NCBI GenBank assembly: GCA_947475245.1
Contig: CANJLW010000001.1
Span: forward strand, 286,025-350,024
Direction: 5' to 3'
Source of the DNA: Acetobacteraceae bacterium
GTDB lineage: Bacteria > Pseudomonadota > Alphaproteobacteria > Acetobacterales > Acetobacteraceae
Length of the DNA: 64,000 nt
This document shows positions 43,358 through 51,790 of this stretch, piece after piece. A model generated the notes under the pieces. The model was given only the letters and a program-made list of their open reading frames with translations. It ran no database searches and was not told where the DNA came from. The translations under genes and the position numbers were made by a program. The number at the start of each line of letters is the position of its first letter. The stretch's first letter is position 1.

Positions 43358-45646
43358 ATGGCGACCAAGTTTTGGAACGGGGGCACGGCGGCGTGGAATA
43401 GCGCGGCAAATTGGGGTGGAACTCTGCCGGCTCCGGGCGACGACGTCATTATTATTGGCGGTACCGCCAATATCGGCAATAACGCCAACGGCACGATCAG
43501 CTTTGTCAATAGTGTCAGTAATCTGACAATCACCGCGATCCGCGACGGGGCGTGGTTTGTCGGCGGGCTTAAAGTCAACGGTGGTAATGGGACCAGTACG
43601 GTCACGGGAACCATGACCATCAATGCCGGCAACTACGTCGATACTCTGGTTGCCGGGACCCAGCCGATGAACGTCGGTTCGTTGGTTATGATTAACAATT
43701 TCAGCGCGTCCGGCGCGCCGGACGACCTTTTCACGCAGGCGCTGGGAACGTTCAATGCCGGCGCGGTGACCGTCAACAACGGCACGATGACGCTGTCGGG
43801 CGGAATATTCACGGATACCGGCACGTTCGGAATCGGCTACGGCACCACCACCGCTACCGTCGTCGCATCCGGCAGTTCGCTGACCGCCGCGGGAATTTCA
43901 ATCTCCAACAACGGCGTGCTGACGGCGAGCGCCGGCAACGTCATCGTCAATTCCGGCGGCGTCAGCGTCGCCGGCGGCCTGCTGAACTTCAGCGGCGGCA
44001 CATTCTCGATCAATTCCGGCGGCTTGAGCGTCTCCAGCGGCAAGGTCACCATCTCCAGCGGCAATACGCTCGATGCCTCTGCGAGTGCCGGCACCATCGA
44101 TCTGACCGGCGGGACCATCACAAACACCGGCACCGGCAGCGCGGGTCTCGGCGGCAACATGGCCGGCACGGGCGGCACAATCGTCGCCGCATCCGGGACG
44201 TTGGATATTCTGGGCGTCGTCTCCGGATCGCACAGCTTCACGATCAACAGCGGCGCGACACTGGATTTCGAGAACACCGTCAGCACCTCCGCCGCGACGG
44301 TCAGCTTCGCCAACACGGGCGGCGTGCTTCGGTTGAGCCACTATACGTCGGGGTCGCTGAATTTCGGCGGCACGATCGGCGGGTTGATCGTCAATACCGG
44401 TTCGAACAACAACGCGGCCAACGCGCTCGATATCTTCGGCACCAAAATCACCAGCGCGAAACTGTCGGGCGTCAACAACGCGACGCTGATCCTGGAAGAC
44501 ACGACCGGCACGATCGCGTCCATCGCGCTCAGCGGGAACTATACCGGCGCCTATGCGAACTGGACGACGCTCGGCGGCTCCGAAAGCGCTGTGTTCCTGT
44601 CCGATACCGTGTGCTTCGCGGCGGGCACGCGCATTCGGACCGATCGCGGAGAGGTCGCGGTAGAGGCCCTGGCACCGGGCGATCAGGTGATCACGCAGGA
44701 GGGGGAGGCGCTGGTCGCGCAGCCCGTCAAGTGGATCGGGACGCGGAAGGTCGATCTGAAAAAGCACCCGCGTCCGGCGACGCTGGCACCCGTCCGGATC
44801 GGACGGCACGCGTTCGCCGAAAACCTGCCCAGCCGCGATCTGGTGGTTTCCCCACCGCATGCCTTGTTTATCGACGGGCGGTTGATTCCGGCCAGGTTAC
44901 TGGTGAACGGGGCGACGATCGTGCAGGACCGCGCGATCGAAACGATTACCTATTATCACGTCGAGTTGGATCGCCACGCGATCCTGTTCGCCGAGGGCCT
45001 GCCGACGGAGAGTTATCTGGATACCGGCAATCGCGGCTTTTTCGCGAATTCCGGCGGTGCCGTCATGCTGCACCCGGATTTGGAAAGCGGCGCGGACGGT
45101 AAGATTTGGGAGGAGCACGCCTGCGCGCCGCTGGTGGTCGATCCCGTGCTTGTCAGACCGATCTGGGACCGGTTGGTTCGGCGGGCGGCGGCCTTGTTGC
45201 ACGATGCGCCGGAACTGCCGCGCGCGACGGACCCGGACATCCATCTGCTGGCCGACGGCAGGATCGTGCCGCCGAATGCCAGGGATCGGGACCGTTTCGT
45301 GTTCGTGCTGCCGGCGGGGGTGCGCGATCTGCGATTGGTATCACGCGCCAGCCGTCCGTTGGATATCGATCCGTCGTCGGTCGACTACCGCGCGTTGGGT
45401 GTCGAGGTCACGGAAATGCAGATGCGGTCGCGTTCGAACGATTGGGACGTCCCCCTCGATCATCCCGCGCTGACCCTCGGATGGCACGAGGTTGAGCGCG
45501 CGGACGGCCTGATCTGGCGCTGGACCGATGGCGATGCCGTCATGCCGGTGCTGGGGGATGGGGAGGCCTGCGTCGTGGCGCTTCGCCTGCGCGCCCTGGC
45601 CGCATATCTGCCGAGCGGCGAGGGTGTGGTGGAGAAGGCGGCGTAG
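43358..45646 (+). CDS. Large secreted-type protein with C-terminal Hint domain
   Basis: A 762-residue protein from the ATG at 43358, with GGAGA upstream. There is no signal peptide. Residues 1-410 are Gly/Ser/Thr/Asn-rich with short repeats (NSGG, SISNNG, TGGTITNTG), typical of a beta-helix passenger starting KFWNGGTAAWNSAANWGG. A Hint_2 domain (about 415-600) starts at C419 in TVCFAAGTRIRT and includes RDLVVSPPHALFIDG and FAEGLPTESYLDTGNR. Bacterial Hint domains can self-cleave at the leading cysteine and release or attach the passenger. There is no C-terminal intein HN motif, so protein splicing is unlikely. The frame upstream of 43358 is not supported. Confidence 0.85.
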   Translation: MATKFWNGGTAAWNSAANWGGTLPAPGDDVIIIGGTANIGNNANGTISFVNSVSNLTITAIRDGAWFVGGLKVNGGNGTSTVTGTMTINAGNYVDTLVAGTQPMNVGSLVMINNFSASGAPDDLFTQALGTFNAGAVTVNNGTMTLSGGIFTDTGTFGIGYGTTTATVVASGSSLTAAGISISNNGVLTASAGNVIVNSGGVSVAGGLLNFSGGTFSINSGGLSVSSGKVTISSGNTLDASASAGTIDLTGGTITNTGTGSAGLGGNMAGTGGTIVAASGTLDILGVVSGSHSFTINSGATLDFENTVSTSAATVSFANTGGVLRLSHYTSGSLNFGGTIGGLIVNTGSNNNAANALDIFGTKITSAKLSGVNNATLILEDTTGTIASIALSGNYTGAYANWTTLGGSESAVFLSDTVCFAAGTRIRTDRGEVAVEALAPGDQVITQEGEALVAQPVKWIGTRKVDLKKHPRPATLAPVRIGRHAFAENLPSRDLVVSPPHALFIDGRLIPARLLVNGATIVQDRAIETITYYHVELDRHAILFAEGLPTESYLDTGNRGFFANSGGAVMLHPDLESGADGKIWEEHACAPLVVDPVLVRPIWDRLVRRAAALLHDAPELPRATDPDIHLLADGRIVPPNARDRDRFVFVLPAGVRDLRLVSRASRPLDIDPSSVDYRALGVEVTEMQMRSRSNDWDVPLDHPALTLGWHEVERADGLIWRWTDGDAVMPVLGDGEACVVALRLRALAAYLPSGEGVVEKAA

Positions 45647-45713
45647 GTGGGGGATTGAAGGGTCGATGCACGCCATGCATGGTCGGTCGCGTTCGTCCCA
45701 AGGAGGGTTCCCC

Positions 45714-45962
45714 ATGCGTATCGTTGCCGTTATCGGTTTCAGTCTGATCGTGCTTGGGGGCTGCGCGCAGACACCTCCTCCGGCGAACACGCGGAACGCG
45801 GGATATGGGGCAGCGGAGTTCGATCGCGATCAGAAGCAATGCAACGCGGCCAATTCCAAGACCGTTGTTATCTCGGGTTATGACCAGACCAGCACGGTTG
45901 TCGTCGACAAGGACAAGGCAAATGCGTGCCTGAAGGAGAAGGGCTGGCAGGTCGCGGGCTGA
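45714..45962 (+). CDS. Small lipoprotein
   Basis: An 82-residue protein with a very good AAGGAGG site before the ATG at 45714. The leader MRIVAVIGFSLIVLGGC ends in a lipobox LGGC at 14-17. The mature part is polar with two cysteines (KQCNAAN, NACLKEKGW) that could form a disulfide. The C-terminal CLKEKGWQ recurs in small bacterial lipoproteins of unknown role. It stands alone between the Hint gene and the acyl-CoA dehydrogenases. Confidence 0.75.
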   Translation: MRIVAVIGFSLIVLGGCAQTPPPANTRNAGYGAAEFDRDQKQCNAANSKTVVISGYDQTSTVVVDKDKANACLKEKGWQVAG

Positions 45963-46031
45963 TCGTCCCGCCGCTCTTTCCAGTGGGTCTCGGTGGTGGC
46001 AGTGTTTCCCAAAGGCAAATGGGAAACGGCC

Positions 46032-47138
46032 ATGAACTTCGACTTTTCCGATGACCTCAAGCAACTCCGCGATCAGGCCCGACGATTTCTGACGGAACAA
46101 TGTTCTCCGTCGGTGGTGCGTCGTTCCCTGGACGAGCAAGAGCCGTATGCGGCCGAACTTTGGCAGGCGATGGCGGAGATGGGTTGGATCGGCGCGGCGA
46201 TCCCCGAGGAGTACGGCGGCGCGGGTCTGGGGTACGAGGGCTTGTGCGTCCTTGCCGAGGAAATGGGGCGGGTCGTCGCGCCGGTGCCGTTTGCGTCCAC
46301 GACCTATCTGGCGGCGGAAGCGATTTTGCTGGCGGGAAGCGAGGCGCAGAAGAAGTCCTGGCTGCCGCGCCTTGCCGATGGGTCGACCATCGCGTGTTTC
46401 GCTTTGTCGGAAGGTGTCGGTAATCCGGACCCAGCCGCTATCCGAGCGCGTGTCGTGGGCGGACGGTTGTCCGGCACGAAATGGCCGGTGGCGGACGGCG
46501 GCATTGCGGAGATCGCCGTCGTCGCGGCGCGCGACGAAGCCGGTGAGATCGCGCTGTATGTGGTGCGCCTGGAAGGCGTGACGCGCCGGGAATTGCGCAC
46601 CGTCGATCCGTCCAACGATCAGGCGCGTCTGGATTTCGACGGTGCGGCGGCGGAAAAACTGTCCTGCGCCAACGGATGGGCCGTGGTGCAGCGCGTTATG
46701 GACCGCGCCGCGATTCTGATCGCGTTCGAACAGGTGGGCGGGGCGGATGCGTCGCTGCGCATGGCCTGCGGCTATGCTCAGGAACGCTTCGCCTTCGGGC
46801 GTCCGATCGGATCGTTCCAGGCGATCAAGCACAAGCTCGCGGATATGTATGTCGCTTTGGAACTGGCGCGTTCCAACGCCTATTTCGGTGCCTGGGCGTT
46901 GGAGACGGATGCGGCGGAGTTGCCCTTGGCGGCGGCGACGGTGCGGGTTTCAGCGACAGAGGCGTATCACCTGGCCTCGAAGGAAAACATCCAGACGCAT
47001 GGCGGTATCGGCTTCACCTGGGCGGTCGATTGCCATCTGTTTTATCGCCGTTCGAAGAACCTCGGGCTTTGCCTGGGGGGCTTGCCGTTCTGGAAGAACC
47101 GGCTGGTCGATCTGCTCGAAACCCGCAACGCGGCATAA
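46032..47138 (+). CDS. acyl-CoA dehydrogenase family protein (FadE-like, first of pair)
   Basis: A 368-residue flavoprotein from the ATG at 46032 (MNFDFSDDLKQLRDQAR). FAD-fold blocks include GAAIPEEYGGAGLGYEGLC, CFALSEGVGNPD and the C-terminal RFAFGRPIGSFQAIKHKLADM and ENIQTHGGIGFTW. It oxidises an acyl-CoA at the alpha-beta bond. The second acyl-CoA dehydrogenase starts 12 bp downstream; such tandem pairs often form heteromers acting on bulky substrates. Confidence 0.92.
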   Translation: MNFDFSDDLKQLRDQARRFLTEQCSPSVVRRSLDEQEPYAAELWQAMAEMGWIGAAIPEEYGGAGLGYEGLCVLAEEMGRVVAPVPFASTTYLAAEAILLAGSEAQKKSWLPRLADGSTIACFALSEGVGNPDPAAIRARVVGGRLSGTKWPVADGGIAEIAVVAARDEAGEIALYVVRLEGVTRRELRTVDPSNDQARLDFDGAAAEKLSCANGWAVVQRVMDRAAILIAFEQVGGADASLRMACGYAQERFAFGRPIGSFQAIKHKLADMYVALELARSNAYFGAWALETDAAELPLAAATVRVSATEAYHLASKENIQTHGGIGFTWAVDCHLFYRRSKNLGLCLGGLPFWKNRLVDLLETRNAA

Positions 47139-47150
47139 GGAACCCGGACG

Positions 47151-48383
47151 ATGGACTTCAACGATACATCTGAAGAAGCCGCGTTCCGCGCCGAGGCGCG
47201 GGCTTTTCTGGCGGCGAATGCCGCGCCCAAGGCCGGTTCGCGCCCGACGCTGCGCCTGGGCGGCATGGATGCGGAGGCTGTGGCGCGTTGCAAGGCCTGG
47301 CAGGCGAAAAAGGCCGATGCGGGGCTGGCCGGCCTGACATGGCCGAAGCGGCATGGCGGACGAGAAGCCTCCCCGATCCTGCAGGTGATCTATAATCAGG
47401 AGGAAGAGGACTTCACCGTGCCGCGCGGGCTGTTCGAGATCGGCCTGGGCATGTGTATCCCGACAATGATGGCCTATGCGAAGCCGGAACAGCTTGATCG
47501 TTACGTGCGTCCGGCGCTGCGTGGGGAGGAAGTGTGGTGCCAGTTGTTCAGTGAACCGGCGGGCGGGTCTGACCTTGCCGCGCTGCGCACGCGCGCCGAA
47601 CGCGATGGCGATGACTGGGTGATCAATGGGCAGAAAATCTGGACATCGGGCGCACATTTGTCGGATTTCGGCATTGTCGTGGTGCGCACCGACCCCAACG
47701 TGCCCAAGCACGAAGGGCTGACGTTCTTCTTCCTCGACATGAAATCGCCGGGCATCGAAATCCGGCCGATCCATCAGATGTCGGGCACGCGGCATTTCAA
47801 CGAGGTGTTTTTCACCGACGTGCGGGTGCCGGACTCCCAGCGTCTCGGCGGTGTCGGGCAGGGCTGGAAGGTATCCATCACGACGCTGATGAATGAACGG
47901 CTGGCGGTGGGTGAGGTCGCGCGCCCCGATGTCGACGATCTCGTGGCGCTGTCACGGAGCGTGACGATGGACGGTGCCCCGGCGATCCGCAACGGCGCGG
48001 TGCGGGAGCGGATCGCGGAGTGGTATGCGCGTTCGCAAGGGCTGAAATACACGCGCTTTCGGACGATGACGGCGCTGTCGCGGGGGGAAACGCCGGGGCC
48101 GGAGAATTCCATTGCCAAGCTGGTCAATGCGTCGAAGTTGCAGGATATCGCGAGTTTCGGGATGGATATGATGGGGCAGGCGGGGCTGGTGGTGGACGAC
48201 GATCTGGCCGAGGCCTACGCGATGTTCCAATCGGCGCTGCTGTCGTCGCCGAGCGCGCGGATTGCGGGTGGGTCGGACGAGATTTTGCGGAATATCATTG
48301 CGGAACGTGTTCTGGGGATGCCGGCGGATATTCGTGTGGACAAGAACCGTCCGTTCAACCAAGTGCCGACCGGGAATCGCTGA
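47151..48383 (+). CDS. acyl-CoA dehydrogenase family protein (second of pair)
   Basis: A 410-residue acyl-CoA dehydrogenase. Marks are the WCQLFSEPAGGSDLAAL flavin-binding segment, WVINGQKIWTSGAHLSDFG, HFNEVFFTDVRVPDS and the C-terminal GGSDEILRNIIAERVLGMP. It is 12 bp after its partner and probably forms a complex with it. No thiolase or hydratase is adjacent here, so the pathway is not evident. Confidence 0.93.
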   Translation: MDFNDTSEEAAFRAEARAFLAANAAPKAGSRPTLRLGGMDAEAVARCKAWQAKKADAGLAGLTWPKRHGGREASPILQVIYNQEEEDFTVPRGLFEIGLGMCIPTMMAYAKPEQLDRYVRPALRGEEVWCQLFSEPAGGSDLAALRTRAERDGDDWVINGQKIWTSGAHLSDFGIVVVRTDPNVPKHEGLTFFFLDMKSPGIEIRPIHQMSGTRHFNEVFFTDVRVPDSQRLGGVGQGWKVSITTLMNERLAVGEVARPDVDDLVALSRSVTMDGAPAIRNGAVRERIAEWYARSQGLKYTRFRTMTALSRGETPGPENSIAKLVNASKLQDIASFGMDMMGQAGLVVDDDLAEAYAMFQSALLSSPSARIAGGSDEILRNIIAERVLGMPADIRVDKNRPFNQVPTGNR

Positions 48384-48686
48384 ATCCCGATTGAGCGATC
48401 GTCGTTTGCGGACCGGCGCGATTCGAAAGGGTTGCGCCGGTTTAATTTTGAGGGAAGTCACTCCATTCGGTGCGATAAAGATCAATTTTCGTCAGATCCA
48501 ATATAAAACGCCGATTTTGATGTGTCTTTCCGAAATTATTTGCAAGCTTGACCGGATGCGTCGATAGCGTCATAAAATTGCATAGTGAATGCAGAAGTTG
48601 ACATTCCGTAAATTAGTAATAGTCGGGTTCGGTGCATTCGGCCTGGAAACGGAACCACCCACCGCAGTGTCATTCTTCCATACCGC
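48384..48686. other. A/T-rich intergenic region without a gene
   Basis: No gene or RNA is apparent. The central part (48470-48630) is clearly richer in A/T than its surroundings and could hold the promoter of the sulfotransferase gene, whose ATG is at 48687. Confidence 0.5.
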
Positions 48687-49688
48687 ATGAGCCATTTGAT
48701 CTTCATCATCGGTGCCCCGCGTTCCGGGACGACCTGGCTGGCAAAGGTGTTCGACAGCCATCCCGACGTCTTGTACCGGCACGAACCCGACCTGGTCGAT
48801 CCCGCGCCGGATATTCCGCTGGTTTGCAATGAAAAGGACAGGGTCGATCACGTCGAGGCCATTCGCCGGCATGTCGATCGGTGGGTCGCCACTCGTAATC
48901 TGAAGGCCGTCGGCACCTTTCCGGTCTTCGCCAAATCCTTTGATCGTCCGTTCGGCCGTCCCGCCCGATTGCTCACGATCGGTGCGTTGCGTCTGAAGCA
49001 GACGCTGAGCGGTCGGGCGGTGCACGATCACGCCCTGCCGACCGAGTTTCATGACCCAAAGGCGCGCGCGCCGTCGCATGTCGTGATCAAATCGATCAGC
49101 GCGTTAGGCCGAGCGGGGGTGCTGGCGGAGGCCTTGCCGGAGGCGCGGATTATTTTGATCATGCGCAATCCGCTGGCACAGATCGCGTCGCGCTCGATCG
49201 GGGTCGCGCGCGCAAAGCTCGAAGCCTATCGCTTCAAGCCCGAACTCCTCGACACCCCCCAGGCTCGGCGTCTGGAGCTGACGGCGGGCGTGCTTGAGCG
49301 GGCAACGATGCAGGAGCAGATGGCCTGGGAATGGGTCATCCTGAACGAGAAGGCCTGCGACGAGCTGACGCCCCGCGCCAATGCCATGGTCGTGCGGTAT
49401 TCCGACGTGGTGATGCGTCCCGTCGAGCGGATGCGGGCGTTGTTCCAGTTCGCCGGCGTATCGTGGCGGGCGGAGACCGAGGCGTTCATTCGACGCAGCG
49501 TGAATTATCGCGGCCCCGACCTGTATTTTCAGGTTCTGAAGGACGCGGAACGCAGTCTGAACAAGTGGCGTGACAGTCTGTCGGTGCCGGAGCAGGAGAG
49601 AGTGCGCTCGGTGATCGAACAAAGCCATCTGGCGGGGCTGTGGCCGGAACATTTTCGCTCCGCCGCACAGCCCCTGTCGCCGGCATGA
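48687..49688 (+). CDS. Sulfotransferase-domain protein
   Basis: A 333-residue PAPS-dependent sulfotransferase-like protein. The 5'-phosphosulfate loop GAPRSGTTWL lies at residues 9-18, and the 3'-phosphate region RIILIMRNPLAQIASRS follows. A late VVRYSDVVMRPVERMRALFQFAGV block is also typical. Acceptor unknown. It follows an A/T-rich spacer, and convergent purB ends 11 bp away. Confidence 0.88.
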   Translation: MSHLIFIIGAPRSGTTWLAKVFDSHPDVLYRHEPDLVDPAPDIPLVCNEKDRVDHVEAIRRHVDRWVATRNLKAVGTFPVFAKSFDRPFGRPARLLTIGALRLKQTLSGRAVHDHALPTEFHDPKARAPSHVVIKSISALGRAGVLAEALPEARIILIMRNPLAQIASRSIGVARAKLEAYRFKPELLDTPQARRLELTAGVLERATMQEQMAWEWVILNEKACDELTPRANAMVVRYSDVVMRPVERMRALFQFAGVSWRAETEAFIRRSVNYRGPDLYFQVLKDAERSLNKWRDSLSVPEQERVRSVIEQSHLAGLWPEHFRSAAQPLSPA

Positions 49689-49698
49689 CGCCGGTAAT

Positions 49699-51042
49699 TT
49701 AGCCGGCAGACGGGCCGAAGACGCGGTCGAAAATCGTATCGATCGCGTGCAAGTGGGTCGCAGGGTTCATGGCGGCGTCGAGTTCGGCCGCGGGCACCCG
49801 GCCGACGACATCGGGATCGGCGTCGAGGTTCGCGCGGAAATCGCGTCCTTCCGGCGTGCCCAGCCTGGTCCAGGTTTCCATGGCGCAGCGTTGGGCGATT
49901 TTATAGGCATCTTCGCGCGAGATACCGGATTTCGCCAGCGCCAGCAGCACGTTGCCGGAATGGACGACGCCGCCCAGGCTTTCCAGATTGGCCTTCATGC
50001 GGTCGGGATAGACCAGCAGGCGCTGCATCATGCCGGCGAGGCGCATCAGGGCGAAGTCCAGCGCGAGCGTCGCGTCCGGCGCGATGACGCGTTCGACGCT
50101 GGAATGGCTGATGTCGCGCTCGTGCCAGAGCGTGACGTTTTCGAGTGCCGGCACAACGGCGGAGCGCACGATGCGGGCGAGGCCGGCAAGATTTTCGCTC
50201 AGCACCGGGTTCCGCTTGTGCGGCATGGAGCTGGAGCCTTTTTGGCCGGCGTGGAAGAATTCCTCGGCCTCACGGACTTCGCTGCGCTGGAGGTGGCGCA
50301 CTTCGGTGGACAAGCGTTCGATACCGCTGGCGATGACGGCGAGCGTGGAGAAGAAGGCGGCGTGGCGGTCGCGCGGGATGACCTGGGTCGAGACCGGCTC
50401 GATCGCCAGGCCAAGGCGACCGGCGACGTATTCTTCGACGCGGGGATCGATCTGGGCGAAGGTGCCGACGGGGCCGCTGAGGGCGGCGACGGCGATTTCC
50501 GCGCGGGCGGCGACGAGGCGGGCGCGGTTGCGGGCGAATTCTGCGTAGTGGCCGGCGAGTTTCAGGCCGAAGGTGGTGGGTTCGGCGTGGATGCCGTGGC
50601 TGCGGCCGATGGTGACGGTGTATTTATGCTCCAACGCGCGGGACTTCAGCGCGGCGAGTACGGCGTCGATGTCGGCGAGCAGCAGGTCGGCCGCCTGGGT
50701 CAGTTGGACCGACAGGCAGGTATCCAGCACGTCGGAGCTGGTCATGCCCAGATGCACGAAGCGGCTGTCCGGGCCGATGCCTTCGGCGAGCCAGGTCAGG
50801 AAGGCGATGACGTCGTGGCGGGTTTCGCGTTCGATCTCGTCGATCCGCTCTACATCCGCGGGGCCGATCTTGGCGACGTAGGCGTCGCCCTTTTCGCGAA
50901 TGTTGCGCGCGGCTTCCGCCGGGATGGCGCCGACCATCGCCATGCCTTCGGCGGCCAGTGCCTCAATCTCGAACCAGATGCGATAGCGGTTCTCGGGCGC
51001 CCAGATGGCGGCCATTTCGGGCCTTGTGTAACGCGGAACCAT
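49699..51042 (-). CDS. purB: adenylosuccinate lyase
   Basis: A 447-residue fumarase/aspartase-superfamily lyase that releases fumarate from SAICAR and adenylosuccinate in purine synthesis. The family signature SSSMPHKRNP is intact, as are the TSSDVLDTCL and GRSHGIHAEPTTFG active-site segments. The start MVPRYTRPEMAAIW is typical of the alphaproteobacterial enzyme. It is the only clear housekeeping biosynthetic gene in the window besides the tRNAs. Confidence 0.97.
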   Translation of the reverse strand: MVPRYTRPEMAAIWAPENRYRIWFEIEALAAEGMAMVGAIPAEAARNIREKGDAYVAKIGPADVERIDEIERETRHDVIAFLTWLAEGIGPDSRFVHLGMTSSDVLDTCLSVQLTQAADLLLADIDAVLAALKSRALEHKYTVTIGRSHGIHAEPTTFGLKLAGHYAEFARNRARLVAARAEIAVAALSGPVGTFAQIDPRVEEYVAGRLGLAIEPVSTQVIPRDRHAAFFSTLAVIASGIERLSTEVRHLQRSEVREAEEFFHAGQKGSSSMPHKRNPVLSENLAGLARIVRSAVVPALENVTLWHERDISHSSVERVIAPDATLALDFALMRLAGMMQRLLVYPDRMKANLESLGGVVHSGNVLLALAKSGISREDAYKIAQRCAMETWTRLGTPEGRDFRANLDADPDVVGRVPAAELDAAMNPATHLHAIDTIFDRVFGPSAG

Positions 51043-51109
51043 CGCTGTCTGTATCCTGTGCCGGTTGAAGATCGGGCGTTAGACCGTTCGACGGTTGGAT
51101 GGCAAGTCG

Positions 51110-51415
51110 CTAGGCGCCGAACAGCGCATTGCGCAGCAGATCGTTGGCGCGGGTTTGCCAGCCGGGACCGGACGCGCGGAGTTTCTCGAGGATTTCTGGC
51201 TCGAGGCGGAGGGAGACCAGCACCTTGGTCGGTTTTTTCTGCGCGCCCCGGGTTCGGCGCAGATAGTCGGCGACGATCTCGGGAAATACCTCCGCCGCGG
51301 GACGGAAGCGCGCGAAGTCTTCCGCGGTCAGCTCGGGGTTGTCGGGGTCCTGATCGATGCCGCGTTGGATGGCGGCTTCTTCTTCAGGGGTGTTCCGGTA
51401 AAGGGGCGTTCTCAT
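51110..51415 (-). CDS. brnA: BrnA-family antitoxin
   Basis: A 101-residue antitoxin. The C-terminal ribbon-helix-helix-like segment KVLVSLRLEPEILEKLRASGPGWQ.. ending RANDLLRNAL is the conserved BrnA DNA-binding part. It overlaps the brnT toxin gene by 32 bp. BrnA should repress the operon together with BrnT. Confidence 0.93.
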   Translation of the reverse strand: MRTPLYRNTPEEEAAIQRGIDQDPDNPELTAEDFARFRPAAEVFPEIVADYLRRTRGAQKKPTKVLVSLRLEPEILEKLRASGPGWQTRANDLLRNALFGA

Positions 51416-51668
51416 ATTTGTCGACTTCCTTGTTGTTCGCCTTGCGCAGGCTGATCACGCGGATCGCTGGGGGCCGATGGGTGAATATCAAGACGTGCAA
51501 CCGACCGTCGATCGGGCAATAGGCCGTGAGGCGTGTCTCACGGTAGTCTCGCCGAGCATCCGTCTCGATCAGGGCGGCGGACCAATCCAGCGCATGCGCA
51601 AGATCGAAATCCACGCCATGCTTCGCCAGATTGGCGCGCCGCTTCGCCTCGTCCCATTCGAAGATCAT
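51384..51668 (-). CDS. brnT: BrnT-family toxin
   Basis: A 94-residue RelE-like ribonuclease toxin. The pattern IFEWDEAKRRANLAKHGVDF, then W..A..ETDARRDY, LHVLIFTHRPPAIRVISLRKAN, is the complete BrnT signature. Toxin-first order and overlap with brnA are typical. A short palindrome lies 16 bp upstream. Confidence 0.95.
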   Translation of the reverse strand: MIFEWDEAKRRANLAKHGVDFDLAHALDWSAALIETDARRDYRETRLTAYCPIDGRLHVLIFTHRPPAIRVISLRKANNKEVDKYENAPLPEHP

Positions 51669-51683
51669 CCGAACACCATCAGT

Positions 51684-51695
51684 TTGTATCTACAA
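51684..51695. promoter_or_regulatory. Candidate BrnA operator
   Basis: TTGTATCTACAA has perfect 5-bp arms around a 2-bp centre, 16 bp upstream of the brnT ATG. Symmetry and position fit autoregulation by the BrnTA complex. Binding is inferred. Confidence 0.5.
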
Positions 51696-51790
51696 TTTGG
51701 AAGCGACGCAAGTGGATTTTGTCGCGGCCCCTGACACTGTCCCGGAAACACCTTATCTTTGGGTTAACCCCAGGCATGGAGGACATGACG

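Noticed and set aside
49684-49702. Rho-independent terminator between the sulfotransferase and purB genes
   Set aside because: A GCCGG/CCGGC stem of 5 bp overlaps both stop codons, but there is no T tract and the stem is weak.
49747-51522. 591-codon plus-strand frame opposite purB
   Set aside because: Antisense shadow of purB and brnTA, with no family features.
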